Shown here: piece after piece, positions 18,217 to 27,632 of the stretch | Numbering within the stretch: position 1 is the stretch's first letter | How the letters are laid out: each line of letters opens with the position of its first letter | Source: Ignavibacteriota bacterium | GTDB taxonomy: Bacteria > Bacteroidota > Ignavibacteria > Ignavibacteriales > Melioribacteraceae | DNA: 64,000 nt | NCBI GenBank assembly: GCA_016708125.1 | Contig: JADJGF010000001.1 | Coordinates: 1,014,001-1,078,000, forward strand | Direction of reading: 5' to 3' | Notes under the pieces: generated by a model | What the model was told of the DNA's origin: nothing | The model's database searches: none | The model's input: only the letters and a program-made list of their open reading frames with translations | Translations under genes and position numbers: made by a program

Positions 18217-19047
18217 ATGATTTCAAAAATTGGTTTAGCAATTACTTTTTCCCCAACGGGAAAAGCATTATTAAAGGAAACTTTAAGATTACAAAATTTA
18301 TTTAATGCGCAATTGGTTCTTATTCACATTGGTGAAAAAAATAAAGAAGCGGAAGAAAGATTATTTACCGCAATTGAAAATTCCGGAATTGCAAAAAATA
18401 GTTACGAAGTTATTTGGGATAAAGGTGATCCGGCTTCGGCAATTTTAAGAAACAGTAAAAAATCGAAAGTTGATTTATTAATTTCCGGCGCATTGGAAAA
18501 AGAAAGTTTATTTAAATTTTATTTCGGTTCGGTTGCCAGAACAATTATGCGCGAGTTTACTTCTTCAACATTAATTTTAAAATCACCGACAGAAACTCCC
18601 AAAGGTTTTAAAAGATTTTATGTTTCCGCAGATTATTCAACACGCGGAGAAAAAACAATTTTAACCGCATATAAATTTGCGTTAAAAGAAAATGCCGAAG
18701 AATTTGTGATTATTCATGATTTCCATGCTCCGGGAATTAGTGCTTCAATTATTGACGGAGGAACTTCCGATGAAATTATTATTGCAAAAAGACAGTGGAT
18801 AATTGAAGAAGAAGAAAAAATGAAATTGTTTATTAAGGAATTGAACTTAAAAGAAATTCAGCCAAAAATTGTTTGTCTTTATGGTAAAGAAGGCTGGGAA
18901 GCCGGAAACTACGCACATCAAAACAATGCAGATATTTTTGTTGTTTGCAGTCCGCCGAGAAAATTAAAATTTTTAGACAAACTTTTTCCGCATGACTCTG
19001 AATTTGCATTTGAAAAACTTCCATCCAACTTATTAATAGTTAGGTAA
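18217..19047 (+). CDS. Tandem-domain universal stress protein
   Basis: 276 residues comprising two UspA-fold domains (about 1-125 and 128-276). The first has the LLISGALEKESLFKFYFGSVARTIM segment, resembling the G-2x-G-9x-G(S/T) nucleotide loop; the second has ADIFVVCSPPRKLKF in place of a full loop, so only the first may bind ATP. The antiporter follows after 5 nt, so they are almost certainly co-translated. USP domains are often paired with or fused to cation/proton antiporters, which points to regulation of that transporter. Confidence 0.85.
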   Translation: MISKIGLAITFSPTGKALLKETLRLQNLFNAQLVLIHIGEKNKEAEERLFTAIENSGIAKNSYEVIWDKGDPASAILRNSKKSKVDLLISGALEKESLFKFYFGSVARTIMREFTSSTLILKSPTETPKGFKRFYVSADYSTRGEKTILTAYKFALKENAEEFVIIHDFHAPGISASIIDGGTSDEIIIAKRQWIIEEEEKMKLFIKELNLKEIQPKIVCLYGKEGWEAGNYAHQNNADIFVVCSPPRKLKFLDKLFPHDSEFAFEKLPSNLLIVR

Positions 19048-19052
19048 AAATC

Positions 19053-20726
19053 TTGAGCCTATCAGCCGAACAAATTACAACATTTTTAATAAGCATAAGT
19101 GTTATGCTTTTTTTTGCAAAATTGTTTGGCGAAATTTTTTCAAAACTTAAACAGCCATCAATAATTGGCGAAATTCTTGCGGGAATTGTTTTAGGTCCAA
19201 CTATTTTAGGAATGCTTTTACCGGAAGTATCGGAATTTCTATTTCCCCAAAACAGTGAAATCAATATTGCGATTGAAGGAATTACAAATATTGCTGTTGT
19301 ATTACTTCTTTTAGTTTCCGGATTAGAAGTTGATTTATCAATTGTTATGCGCTACCGTAAAGCTGCAATTTCTATTAGCACAATTGGAATTATTGTACCT
19401 TTTGTTTTAGGTTTTGGAATTTCATATTTATTCCCAAATTTGGTTGGGTTATTGAATGATAAGGACAGATTAGTTTTTGCATTATTTATTGGAACTGCAA
19501 TTGCAATTTCATCTTTGCCGGTTATTGCAAAAATATTAATGGATTTAAAAATATTTAAAACACAAATTGGATTTATAATTATAGCTTCGGCAATGTTAAA
19601 TGATTTAATCGGCTGGTTTATTTTCTCAATAATACTCGGAATGATAGGCGCAAACACTCACGGCTTTTCATTTTCAGAAACAATAATTTATACAATATCA
19701 TTTATTTTTATTCTGCTTTTTGTTGGAAGAATTGTAATTGATAAAGTAATATTTTGGTTTAAGGAAAATCTTTCATTCCCGGGAACATTACTTAACTTAA
19801 TTTTAATTTTAGGATTTCTTGCCGCAGCATTTACGGAATTTTTAGGAGTTCATGCAATTCTTGGCGCATTTATTATGGGAATTGCAATTGGTGATTCCAA
19901 ACATTTAAAAGAAGATACCAGACAAATAATTCATCAATTTATTACAAATATATTTGCTCCACTGTTTTTTGTTTCAATTGGTATGAAAGCAAATTTTATT
20001 GCTGATTTTAATTTGGGAATTGTAATTGTAATTCTTTCTCTTGCATTAATTGGCAAAGTAACCGGCTGCAGCATTGGTGCAAGATTAGGCGGAATGAATA
20101 AAAATGATTCCTTTGCAATTGGCGCCGGAATGAGTTCGAGTGGTGCAATGGGAATTATTATCGGATTAATTGCACTTCAATTCGGACTTATTAACGAAGA
20201 AGTATTTGTCGGATTGGTAATCATGTCACTTTTTACTTCAATGGCAAGCGCGCCAATTATGAGTTATTTCTTAAATAAAAAAGACAAATCAAAATTTGCA
20301 AATCTGTTTTCGGAAAAAAATATTTTATATACCGATGAAAATGATAAACTAAAAATTATCAAAAAGTTAGTTGATTCGATTTCTGAAAAATCAAAATTAA
20401 CAAGCGAAGAAATTTTTAACGAAGTAATTTTGCGCGAGAAAATTTTACCAACGGGAATTACAAATTATTTAGCTTTACCGCATGCAAAAATTCATATTAA
20501 GGAACCGTTGCTTGCAATTGCAATTAACAAAACCGGAATTGATTTTGAAGCAAGCGACGGAACTTTAAGCAGAATAATAATTTTACTTCTTACTCCAAAA
20601 AATAATAACGAATTACAGCTTAAATTGCTTTCAGAAATTGTAAATAAATTCGATAATAAAACCGAAGTTGAAAAATTATTAACAATTGAAACTGCAAAAA
20701 CATTAATTGCCGAATTAAAAAAATGA
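19053..20726 (+). CDS. CPA2-type cation/proton antiporter fused to PTS EIIA domain
   Basis: 557 residues. Residues about 1-400 form a Kef/NhaP-like antiporter domain with 12 or so hydrophobic segments (GEIFSKLKQPSIIGEILAGI near the start; the GAFIMGIAIGDSK and VSIGMKANF regions are typical). Residues about 425-557 resemble a PTS type-2 EIIA domain; the phosphoacceptor would be His477 in LALPHAKIH. The predicted role is export of Na+ or K+ in exchange for protons, with activity set by PTS phosphorylation (inference). The start used is TTG at 19053, preceded by AGGTAAAAA; no nearby ATG gives a full first helix. The downstream gene overlaps by 4 nt (ATGA). Confidence 0.88.
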   Translation: MSLSAEQITTFLISISVMLFFAKLFGEIFSKLKQPSIIGEILAGIVLGPTILGMLLPEVSEFLFPQNSEINIAIEGITNIAVVLLLLVSGLEVDLSIVMRYRKAAISISTIGIIVPFVLGFGISYLFPNLVGLLNDKDRLVFALFIGTAIAISSLPVIAKILMDLKIFKTQIGFIIIASAMLNDLIGWFIFSIILGMIGANTHGFSFSETIIYTISFIFILLFVGRIVIDKVIFWFKENLSFPGTLLNLILILGFLAAAFTEFLGVHAILGAFIMGIAIGDSKHLKEDTRQIIHQFITNIFAPLFFVSIGMKANFIADFNLGIVIVILSLALIGKVTGCSIGARLGGMNKNDSFAIGAGMSSSGAMGIIIGLIALQFGLINEEVFVGLVIMSLFTSMASAPIMSYFLNKKDKSKFANLFSEKNILYTDENDKLKIIKKLVDSISEKSKLTSEEIFNEVILREKILPTGITNYLALPHAKIHIKEPLLAIAINKTGIDFEASDGTLSRIIILLLTPKNNNELQLKLLSEIVNKFDNKTEVEKLLTIETAKTLIAELKK

Positions 20727-21400
20727 ACCAAGAAAATCTTACAGAACGAGATCAGTTTTTTTCAAAATTAAGTCACGATTTACGTGGATCTTTTACAAGT
20801 ACTTTGGGATTCAGCGATATTTTAAATGATCCAAATGAAAAACTTACTTATGAAGAAGTGAATGAATTTGTTTCCAGAATTGGAAATCAAACACGCGAAT
20901 CTTACGAGCTGCTTTTAAATTTTATTAATTGGTTAAAGCTTGATAATTACAATTATGGTTTGACGAAAGAAAGTTTAAATTTACTTGATATGGTTTTTCA
21001 AACAAAAAATTATTATAAAAAAATATTAGCAGAAAATAAAATTGATGTAAATATTAAAATTGACGATCATCAATATTTATATATGGATTATGAAATTGCA
21101 AATTCTATTTTCAATAATATATTTTTATTTCTAAAAAGAATTACAAAATTTAATAGTACAATTGTTATTCAAACTGTAAAATCCGAAATAGAAAATTTTT
21201 CCGTTGTGGAATTTATTACAAATTGTGCGGAAGAAGATTTATCATATTTAACAAATATAAAATTAGAAAAATTAACCGGAAATGTTTCTTATCCAATTGT
21301 ATTTGCTATAAAGTTTACGGAATTATCCGGCGGACATTTTGAATTTTTTCAAGATATTGATAATACATTAAAAATAGTTTTGAGCTTGCCGAATCGATAG
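20723..21400 (+). CDS. Degenerate histidine kinase-like protein
   Basis: 225 residues with no sensor domain. The N-terminus is a HisKA segment with His18 in SKLSHDLRGSFTSTLGFSDIL. The remainder aligns loosely with HATPase_c, but the N-box is degraded (IFNNIFLFLKR), the DxGxG motif is missing (NCAEEDLS in its place) and no G2 box GxGLGL is seen. ATP binding is therefore probably lost, leaving a dimerising phosphotransfer or regulatory protein. It overlaps the antiporter gene by 4 nt, so the two are translationally coupled. Its stop abuts the stop of the next gene on the opposite strand with no bases between. The alternative is a decaying kinase gene, but the intact frame argues against that. 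Confidence 0.72.
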   Translation: MNQENLTERDQFFSKLSHDLRGSFTSTLGFSDILNDPNEKLTYEEVNEFVSRIGNQTRESYELLLNFINWLKLDNYNYGLTKESLNLLDMVFQTKNYYKKILAENKIDVNIKIDDHQYLYMDYEIANSIFNNIFLFLKRITKFNSTIVIQTVKSEIENFSVVEFITNCAEEDLSYLTNIKLEKLTGNVSYPIVFAIKFTELSGGHFEFFQDIDNTLKIVLSLPNR

Positions 21401-23806
21401 TTAAAGCACAATTGTATTAATTCCAAATACAAAATTATTTTTTCCGCGGTAATTTAATTTCCATGTAAATTCAAAATTCATTGGAATTAACAAATGTCCC
21501 AAACTAAATCCCAATTCGTAAAAAGGTTTTTTGAATATTGCCGAATTGTGCATTAAAATATTTGCACTTTGCGATGTAATTTTTGATACAGCCATATTTA
21601 AATGAACCGTAAATTGTAATTGCAGATCTTTTATAAAAGAAATTTGCGCAAGTGTAAATAACTCATCGCCAAAATTATGTTTTAAGAAAACTTCCGTAAC
21701 GTCATCGCCAAAAACTTCTCCAATCCGCAAAGTTCTAAACGAATTATTTTTTCCCGCTGAACTAATATTTCCCGGAAGCGCATGCAGCATTTGAAACGGA
21801 ACTGCGCCATTTGAAAATATTTTATTTGCATAAAATTCCATCATCCAATTATCTGCGGTAGAAAATGTGCCGTAAGTATTTAATTCAAAAATCGAAAAAT
21901 CATTTTCACTTTTTAATATTTTCTCATCGCTAATTAATGCCGAACCTTCAAATATTATATTATTTCTTCTGGGAATTCTTCTTCTAAAAAATCCGTCTTC
22001 AATAAATTTTCTAAAATCCAAAGTGAAGTTTGCAGTAACAGCATTGGTCTTTGTATTGAATATTGATTTATTTAATGAATATTTTTTACTCGGAAAGAAA
22101 AATGAAAAATTGGAATTATTTTTTGCCGATTTATCAGTTCTATTTAAAAATCCAATTCCCAAATTTAAAATTGAAAAAACTTCTGAATTTATTTCTGCTT
22201 CAAATCCTTTTGTATAATAATAATCTCTAAAATCATACTTGGTAATTAAGCTTAAAAATGTTGATGTAAATTTGTTGTAATTATCTGATACGCCAAATAA
22301 ATCAGTAATTTTATCGTAAGCATTTAGCTTAAGCGTTGTTGTGCGCAAATCTCCGAATCTATAATTTGCAGAAAATTTTTTCTTAAATTTTTTATCGGAA
22401 AATCCGTAACTAATTTCTGCAATTCCGTTTAATCTTTGTTCTTCCGCATCGGAAAAGTATAAATCAAAATTTAATGCGTGACCTTCAACTTTATTAAAAC
22501 TGTATATATCAATTGGTCCGCTGATAGAAAAATTATCATTTAATTTTATTGTTTGCGAAAGTAAATTTATTTCTTCGCCCAATTCTGCATTGACTTTTTT
22601 GAGACTATCAATTCTTGAATATGCAATATTTTCTTCAACAGTATTTGGAATTGATTGAATTGAATTCCAATAATCTTCATTTTTTTTATCTGCTTCCGGC
22701 AAAACGGAAATTAATGTATTATCAAAAAAATCATCTTCAATATTTGTGTTGATTTCATAATCATTCATAATTGTGTTAAGCTCAAAACCAAATTTTGCTA
22801 AACCCAAATAATTTCCGTTTGCAAAAATTCTGTAATCAACTGGAAGAATAATTCCGTTTTCAAATTGTGAAAATTGCTGAAATATTTTTACTTGATCGAA
22901 AAGTCCGCCGGGATTTGCCATTCTGTTTAAGTTAACATCAACTTTCAACAAATAAAATGTACTGTCTTCAATAAATAAATTTCCGTAAAAACCGGGATCG
23001 GCAGTATTATCAGTATTAAAATAAATTTGATAAACTTTTTTATTGTCTATTGCAGTTTCTTTTTCGATATAAAAATAATAATAAGTTAGTGCTTGTTTAG
23101 AAATTGGGCATGGAATCATTTTTCCAAGAAAAGTAAGTTTGTCTTCATAAAAACTTTGCAAAACATTTCCGCCGGTTAAAGTATTAACAAAAGGTGGAGT
23201 ATTTGCGGTTTGCTTTCTTGCAACAATATAATATTTTCTGTTATCGGGAGTTTTGAAAAATCCGCGACTTTCATTTTCTAAAATTCCGGTAATTTTAACA
23301 TCGCCGGTATCTTTGGAAGATAAAGAATAACTTCCGGTATTAAAATCTTGCGTGGTTTTAATTAATCCTTTTGTGTATGCGGAATATTTATAATCAGAAA
23401 TTTTATTTTTAATCTTTTCCTTTGCGGCAATTGCTTTTTCAATAATATCGTATGCGGGATTTCTATCCGGCTTAACCGTAACTTCTGCTAATTTTATTTG
23501 AATTGGATCAAGATAAAAATTTACAATTTTATTCGAAGTTAAATTTATGCGAATTGTATCTGATTTGTAGCCAAGATAAGAAGTTATTAAATTGTAATTT
23601 CCTTCAATTAAATTTAATCTAAATTCTCCCGAAATATTTGTGGAAGTTCCAAATCCGGTTTGATCAACTTTAATATTTGCATAACCCAAACCAAGTTTGG
23701 TTTGATTATCAAATACAAATCCGGTAATTGAATGTTTTTGTGCGGAAATTTTTAGTGAAAAAAATAATTGAAAAAATAAAATGCAGAATGTGATTTTTGT
23801 CTTCAT
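21401..23806 (-). CDS. DUF5686/carboxypeptidase-regulatory-like outer-membrane protein
   Basis: 801 residues with a signal peptide (MKTKITFCILFFQLFFSLKISAQ). Residues about 25-110 form a CarboxypepD_reg-like beta-sandwich (SITGFVFDNQTKLGLGYAN, then TNISGEFRLNL), as found at the front of TonB-dependent receptors. The rest matches the DUF5686 layout, ending in a run of alternating amphipathic strands (FEFTWKLNYRGKNNFVFGINTIVL) typical of an outer-membrane barrel. There is no TonB-dependent plug domain. The function of the family is unknown. It ends back-to-back with the + strand kinase-like gene, with no space for a terminator. It lies just downstream of the pilin cassettes but is separated from them by 101 bp. 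Confidence 0.82.
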   Translation of the reverse strand: MKTKITFCILFFQLFFSLKISAQKHSITGFVFDNQTKLGLGYANIKVDQTGFGTSTNISGEFRLNLIEGNYNLITSYLGYKSDTIRINLTSNKIVNFYLDPIQIKLAEVTVKPDRNPAYDIIEKAIAAKEKIKNKISDYKYSAYTKGLIKTTQDFNTGSYSLSSKDTGDVKITGILENESRGFFKTPDNRKYYIVARKQTANTPPFVNTLTGGNVLQSFYEDKLTFLGKMIPCPISKQALTYYYFYIEKETAIDNKKVYQIYFNTDNTADPGFYGNLFIEDSTFYLLKVDVNLNRMANPGGLFDQVKIFQQFSQFENGIILPVDYRIFANGNYLGLAKFGFELNTIMNDYEINTNIEDDFFDNTLISVLPEADKKNEDYWNSIQSIPNTVEENIAYSRIDSLKKVNAELGEEINLLSQTIKLNDNFSISGPIDIYSFNKVEGHALNFDLYFSDAEEQRLNGIAEISYGFSDKKFKKKFSANYRFGDLRTTTLKLNAYDKITDLFGVSDNYNKFTSTFLSLITKYDFRDYYYTKGFEAEINSEVFSILNLGIGFLNRTDKSAKNNSNFSFFFPSKKYSLNKSIFNTKTNAVTANFTLDFRKFIEDGFFRRRIPRRNNIIFEGSALISDEKILKSENDFSIFELNTYGTFSTADNWMMEFYANKIFSNGAVPFQMLHALPGNISSAGKNNSFRTLRIGEVFGDDVTEVFLKHNFGDELFTLAQISFIKDLQLQFTVHLNMAVSKITSQSANILMHNSAIFKKPFYELGFSLGHLLIPMNFEFTWKLNYRGKNNFVFGINTIVL

Positions 23807-23907
23807 AAAATTGATAAATAATATTTTTGTTTCTTTAAGATAAGAAATTTTATAAAATATTAAATTATCAATAATTTGAAAAGATTTTTGGTGAAGTAAT
23901 TTTTCTT

Positions 23908-25131
23908 TTATTCAAGCCAAGAAAGAATTTTAAATGTATTTGTACTTGGAAAATAAGGAGGAACTTTTCTTAAAAGTCTGCTATCATATTTATAATCCTT
24001 TTCAGAAAAACCAGATAATGCAATTACTTTTCCAAACTTATTAACAATAAAGGTACCGACTCCACCTCTTGTTTTTTGAGTTATTCCCCCAATTAAGTTA
24101 ATAGAACCACTTAGTGCTCTTGTTGTTAAATTTTCAACCGTAAAACTTCCGTCTTGACAATAAATTGCGGCATTTATATTTACATCTGAACGATTAGCAA
24201 TATTATCACTTATTATTACATTATTTTGAGAAATAATACCTAATAAATCTTGCGAAGGGTCATTTTTATCCATTGGATCTGGTTGATCTGCATAAACAAT
24301 ATCATTTTCTATATAAACATTTTTATTAGTTCCAATAGACCATTTCCCTTTAACTGTACCTTCAATTCTAACATCTGCATTTTTTGCATAAATAACTCCA
24401 TTTGGTGCAAGATCACTGCCCAAAACAGTTTTGTATTTTTTTGGATTTGTAGTTGAATATTTAATACTATCGCCTTTGAATTCGACATTAATTTCACTGC
24501 CGCTTAATACACAACCACCAGCACTTGAATAAGCTGCCAAGTTTGTAATTCCGTCAGTGGGAATATCAATTGTTAGTCCAGGTGAATATGTTCCAATAAT
24601 CGTTGGAGAATCTTTTGTTTTATTAGTATAATATTTCATTGTGCCGCCATGAGAAGTTGATGGACCAGCAAAATAAGGATGACCTTGAACTTGGATATTA
24701 TCATTAGTATGAAAAGGTCCCCAAACAGAATCTTTTTCACTCCACCAAACATCACCTTCAACATCGGAAAAATATGCATATTGAGAAAAACTAGCCATTG
24801 CAATCTTAACTTCAATAGTTTTTGATTTACCTTGATGGGTTCCAGTTGATGTAACAATTTTAATATCACCGGAATCTCTAACTGAAATTGCAAGATTTTC
24901 AATTCCATTAAAACTGTATGGAGAAGAACTTGGTTCCCAACTTGAGGATCTCGATAAATTACTTGCAGCAAAATTTACTCCGCTTCGAGCAATTTCCTTA
25001 GCAAATGAATTTTCATAATATCCAGCAGAATTATCAACCGCGGTTGTTGAAATATTATTCATATTTAAACCGATAATTAAAATAATTGTGCTATAACCAA
25101 GAACCAATATTAATGCAGCTTTTCCGCCCAT
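23908..25131 (-). CDS. PilX-like protein with DUF4900-like body, module C
   Basis: 407 residues, third gene of cassette C. The N-terminus MGGKAALILVLGYSTIILIIGL is a three-residue leader plus one hydrophobic segment, followed by a helix with EIARSGVNFAASNL. The body contains DSVWGPFHTND (near residue 138), GPSTSHGGTMKYY and short strands such as DVRIEGTVKGKWSIGT, suggesting a beta-helix. The C-terminal part (LLGIISQNNVIISDN, INAAIYCQDGSFTVEN, GGITQKTRGGVGTF) ends FKILSWLE and resembles DUF4900. It is closest to the module B protein at 26402-27631. It starts 3 nt after the second cassette gene. Confidence 0.65.
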   Translation of the reverse strand: MGGKAALILVLGYSTIILIIGLNMNNISTTAVDNSAGYYENSFAKEIARSGVNFAASNLSRSSSWEPSSSPYSFNGIENLAISVRDSGDIKIVTSTGTHQGKSKTIEVKIAMASFSQYAYFSDVEGDVWWSEKDSVWGPFHTNDNIQVQGHPYFAGPSTSHGGTMKYYTNKTKDSPTIIGTYSPGLTIDIPTDGITNLAAYSSAGGCVLSGSEINVEFKGDSIKYSTTNPKKYKTVLGSDLAPNGVIYAKNADVRIEGTVKGKWSIGTNKNVYIENDIVYADQPDPMDKNDPSQDLLGIISQNNVIISDNIANRSDVNINAAIYCQDGSFTVENLTTRALSGSINLIGGITQKTRGGVGTFIVNKFGKVIALSGFSEKDYKYDSRLLRKVPPYFPSTNTFKILSWLE

Positions 25132-25134
25132 TTT

Positions 25135-25770
25135 TTACCTGCTCATATTTTTTGCAGCAACTCTAATTTGTCGCCAAAAAATTGTTGGATATTTTTCTGA
25201 ATGAACTTTCTCATCGTTCCCTGTATCATAACCGTAAGAATCTTCAACTTTAAGATCAATCTGAATATACGAAATTAATTTTGTATCAATAGGATGCAAA
25301 AGTTCATTTCCAAGATTATCAAAGTAGTTTAATCTAAATTCTGTTAGTCCTAAATTGCTACCGTTTTTAGTTTCGCCTTTTGCATATCTGTACAATAGTC
25401 GGTCATACGGATTAGGCGTAGAAGTTATTGTTGGACCAAATTCATAGGTTAAGATATCTTTAGTTCCATCACCTCTTATATTTTGAAAACCTTGTGCAAA
25501 ATCTGTTTTAAATGAAATTTTTGTTGAATCTGCATAAACAATCATATCTTCAGGTGCTTCAATACTATCGGTATTTTCACAGTATCCAATTCTTGCAAAA
25601 TCGTGTTCTATCAGTTCTACAATTGAAACCAAATTTTGCTGAGCAATTAATTCATTCTGGAATTGATTTGATTTCTCTGAAGAATTTAACATTAAAGCTC
25701 TTACGGAAAGCAAAACCATTCCACCAATTATAGCAGCACCTAATATATCAATTAACGTTGAAAAGCCCAT
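25135..25770 (-). CDS. PilW-like minor pilin, module C
   Basis: 211 residues. It begins MGFSTLIDILGAAIIGGMVLL. A prepilin peptidase site G|FSTLID is possible, but the acidic residue is at +6 as Asp instead of +5 as Glu. The hydrophobic helix runs into QNLVSIVELIEHDFARIGYC, resembling the PilW/GspJ helix that ends in a xGY motif; this GYC is conserved in all four copies in the window. The C-terminal half has TPNPYDRLLYRYAKG, SNLGLTEFRLNYFD and FWRQIRVAAKN, again shared by all copies. It starts 1 nt after gene 1 and is followed 3 nt later by gene 3. The role as a minor pilin is inferred from architecture and order. Confidence 0.62.
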   Translation of the reverse strand: MGFSTLIDILGAAIIGGMVLLSVRALMLNSSEKSNQFQNELIAQQNLVSIVELIEHDFARIGYCENTDSIEAPEDMIVYADSTKISFKTDFAQGFQNIRGDGTKDILTYEFGPTITSTPNPYDRLLYRYAKGETKNGSNLGLTEFRLNYFDNLGNELLHPIDTKLISYIQIDLKVEDSYGYDTGNDEKVHSEKYPTIFWRQIRVAAKNMSR

Positions 25771-25771
25771 T

Positions 25772-26278
25772 TTATAACATCACCCATTGACTGAATAAAC
25801 TAGTTATTGTCATTGTATCTGGTTTATCTGTAAAATAATTTAAGAGTGTTGGACTCGTTATTCTTACTGTTACACTTTTATTAAAAGATTTTGAAGTTGT
25901 TACTTGCAAATCATCATTCATATAATCTACATAGACATAGGAAGTAAACTCTCCCATATTTGGAATAGTATCAATTTTTACTAGATTGTTATAATCATCA
26001 ACATCATCAAAATTGGGATAGTTTTCCCCAGTTTCTTTTCCCAAAGTTGAAGAAAAATTATTTGCCGATAGAATTTTAGTTCCTTTAATAATTTCTTCGT
26101 CATATGCTTTTCCACTAATTTCATCTAAAATAGATTGTCCGACAGAAGTTGCCAAAATAAATTCTTTATTATAAATCATATTATCTTGAGTTGTTAATGA
26201 CGCTCGATTATGATTTAGCGTTGTTATAACAACTAAGGTTAATGCAGCAATCGTAATTAACATCTGCCCGGTGTTCAT
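25772..26278 (-). CDS. PilV/MshD-like minor pilin, module C
   Basis: 168 residues. It begins MNTGQMLITIAALTLVVITTL, a four-residue leader ending in Gly followed by a hydrophobic helix, but without Glu at +5. The motif NFDDVDDYNNL near residue 85 is shared with copies A and B and resembles the FDDVDDYxG motif of MshD/PilV-type pilins. The rest is beta-rich with a hydrophilic C-terminus ending SLFSQWVML. It is the first gene of cassette C, preceded by a 123-bp gap that holds a candidate sigma-70 promoter, so cassette C may be transcribed separately from A and B. Confidence 0.62.
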   Translation of the reverse strand: MNTGQMLITIAALTLVVITTLNHNRASLTTQDNMIYNKEFILATSVGQSILDEISGKAYDEEIIKGTKILSANNFSSTLGKETGENYPNFDDVDDYNNLVKIDTIPNMGEFTSYVYVDYMNDDLQVTTSKSFNKSVTVRITSPTLLNYFTDKPDTMTITSLFSQWVML

Positions 26279-26325
26279 ATAGTTATTTTTCTATTAATTA
26301 TAAAACATTATCGTCAAGTATTTGA

Positions 26326-26354
26326 TTTAAATTAACCAAATTGATATAAGTCAA
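26326..26354 (-). promoter_or_regulatory. Candidate sigma-70 promoter for module C
   Basis: On the minus strand TTGACT (26349-26354) and TTTAAA (26326-26331) are separated by 17 bp and lie 48 bp before the first ATG of module C. They match the -35 consensus at 5/6 and the -10 at 4/6. In such AT-rich DNA this match could be chance. Confidence 0.35.
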
Positions 26355-26401
26355 TCCAAAACTTGCTTAAATTTTTACTTTGAAAAAGAGATAATAATGT
26401 A

Positions 26402-27631
26402 CTATTCTAACCAAGAAAGGATTCTGAAAGTACTTGTACTCGGGAAATATGGAGGAACCATTCTTTGTAATCTGCTATCATAACGATAATTTTTAGCAAA
26501 CCCGCTTTCTATATTTCCGGAGCTTGAATTAAAAGTACCAACACCTTGTCTTGTTTTTTGAGTTACTCCTCCAACTAAATTAATATAACCGCTGACGGGT
26601 CTTGTCTTATAATCTTCTGCTTGAAAACCGCCGTTTTCAACATAAATTGAGGCATGAATATTTATATCGCTGGAATTTTCTGCATTATTTGTAACATAAA
26701 CATTTTCTTTAGAAAGAATTCCCAATAAATCATTTGAAGGATCATTTTTATCAGTAAAATCCGGAACATCATTATATACTATGTCATCGTCTAAATAAAC
26801 AGATTTATTTGTTCCAACCGACCATTTTCCTTTTACCGTACCTTGTAACCTCAGATTACCATTTTCTACGTAAATAATTCCGGATGTAGAAAGATCACTC
26901 CCTAATACTGTTGTATATGCATCGGCAGCATTGAATTTATATTTCAAACTATCTCCGGCAAATTCCAAGAAAACTTCGGGATGACCCGAAAAAACATAAC
27001 CGCCAGTTCCAGATGCCTTTGTTGATAATCCGGAAACTCCGTCTATCGGTAAAGAAATTGTTAACCCGGGATTGTAATCTCCCACAATTACCGGCTCATC
27101 TGCAGCAGCATCGCTTTGGTAAATTAGTGAGCCGCCATGCGAAGTTGATGGACCATTAAAATATGGATGTTTTGAAACTCTGAGTACATCATTTGTATGA
27201 AAAGGTCCCCAAACCGAATCTTTTTTTGTCCACCAAATTTCTTCTCCGGTCGGAGCTTCTTCATCGGAAAAATATGCAAATTCTGAAAAGCTTGCAGCTC
27301 TTACTTTTACTTCAATTAATTTAGTTATGCCTTTATATTCACCAATTGCAGTAATAGTTTTTACATCACCCGTATCTTTAACACTTATTATTAAATTTTC
27401 TTCCCCGGAAAAACTATATGGATTTCCATCTGGCTGCCAGCCGGGATTTTTTGCAATATTACTTGCGGCTAAATTTATTCCGGTTCGCGCAATTTCTTTT
27501 GCCGTAACCAATTCAAAATATTTACCCGAATTATCTGCAGCGGATCCGGATACAGAATTAAAATTCAATCCAATAATCAAAAGTATGCTGCTGAATCCTA
27601 AAACTAATAATAAGGCTGCTTTTCCTCCCAT
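26402..27631 (-). CDS. PilX-like protein with DUF4900-like body, module B
   Basis: 409 residues, third gene of cassette B. It begins MGGKAALLLVLGFSSILLIIGL, then a helix with EIARTGINLAASNI. Shared landmarks with module C are DSVWGPFHTND, GPSTSHGGSL, GTVKGKWSVGTNKSVYLDDD, LLGILSKENVYVTNN, GGVTQKTRQGVGTF and a final FRILSWLE. Differences are concentrated in the first third, including an insertion EEAPTGEEI before the GPFHTND motif. The second cassette gene ends 1 nt upstream. Together B and C form a subtype distinct from A and D, which end YEIVSWFE and have a Cys (NPxCEDMLG) absent here. The function is inferred only. Confidence 0.65.
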   Translation of the reverse strand: MGGKAALLLVLGFSSILLIIGLNFNSVSGSAADNSGKYFELVTAKEIARTGINLAASNIAKNPGWQPDGNPYSFSGEENLIISVKDTGDVKTITAIGEYKGITKLIEVKVRAASFSEFAYFSDEEAPTGEEIWWTKKDSVWGPFHTNDVLRVSKHPYFNGPSTSHGGSLIYQSDAAADEPVIVGDYNPGLTISLPIDGVSGLSTKASGTGGYVFSGHPEVFLEFAGDSLKYKFNAADAYTTVLGSDLSTSGIIYVENGNLRLQGTVKGKWSVGTNKSVYLDDDIVYNDVPDFTDKNDPSNDLLGILSKENVYVTNNAENSSDINIHASIYVENGGFQAEDYKTRPVSGYINLVGGVTQKTRQGVGTFNSSSGNIESGFAKNYRYDSRLQRMVPPYFPSTSTFRILSWLE

Positions 27632-27632
27632 A

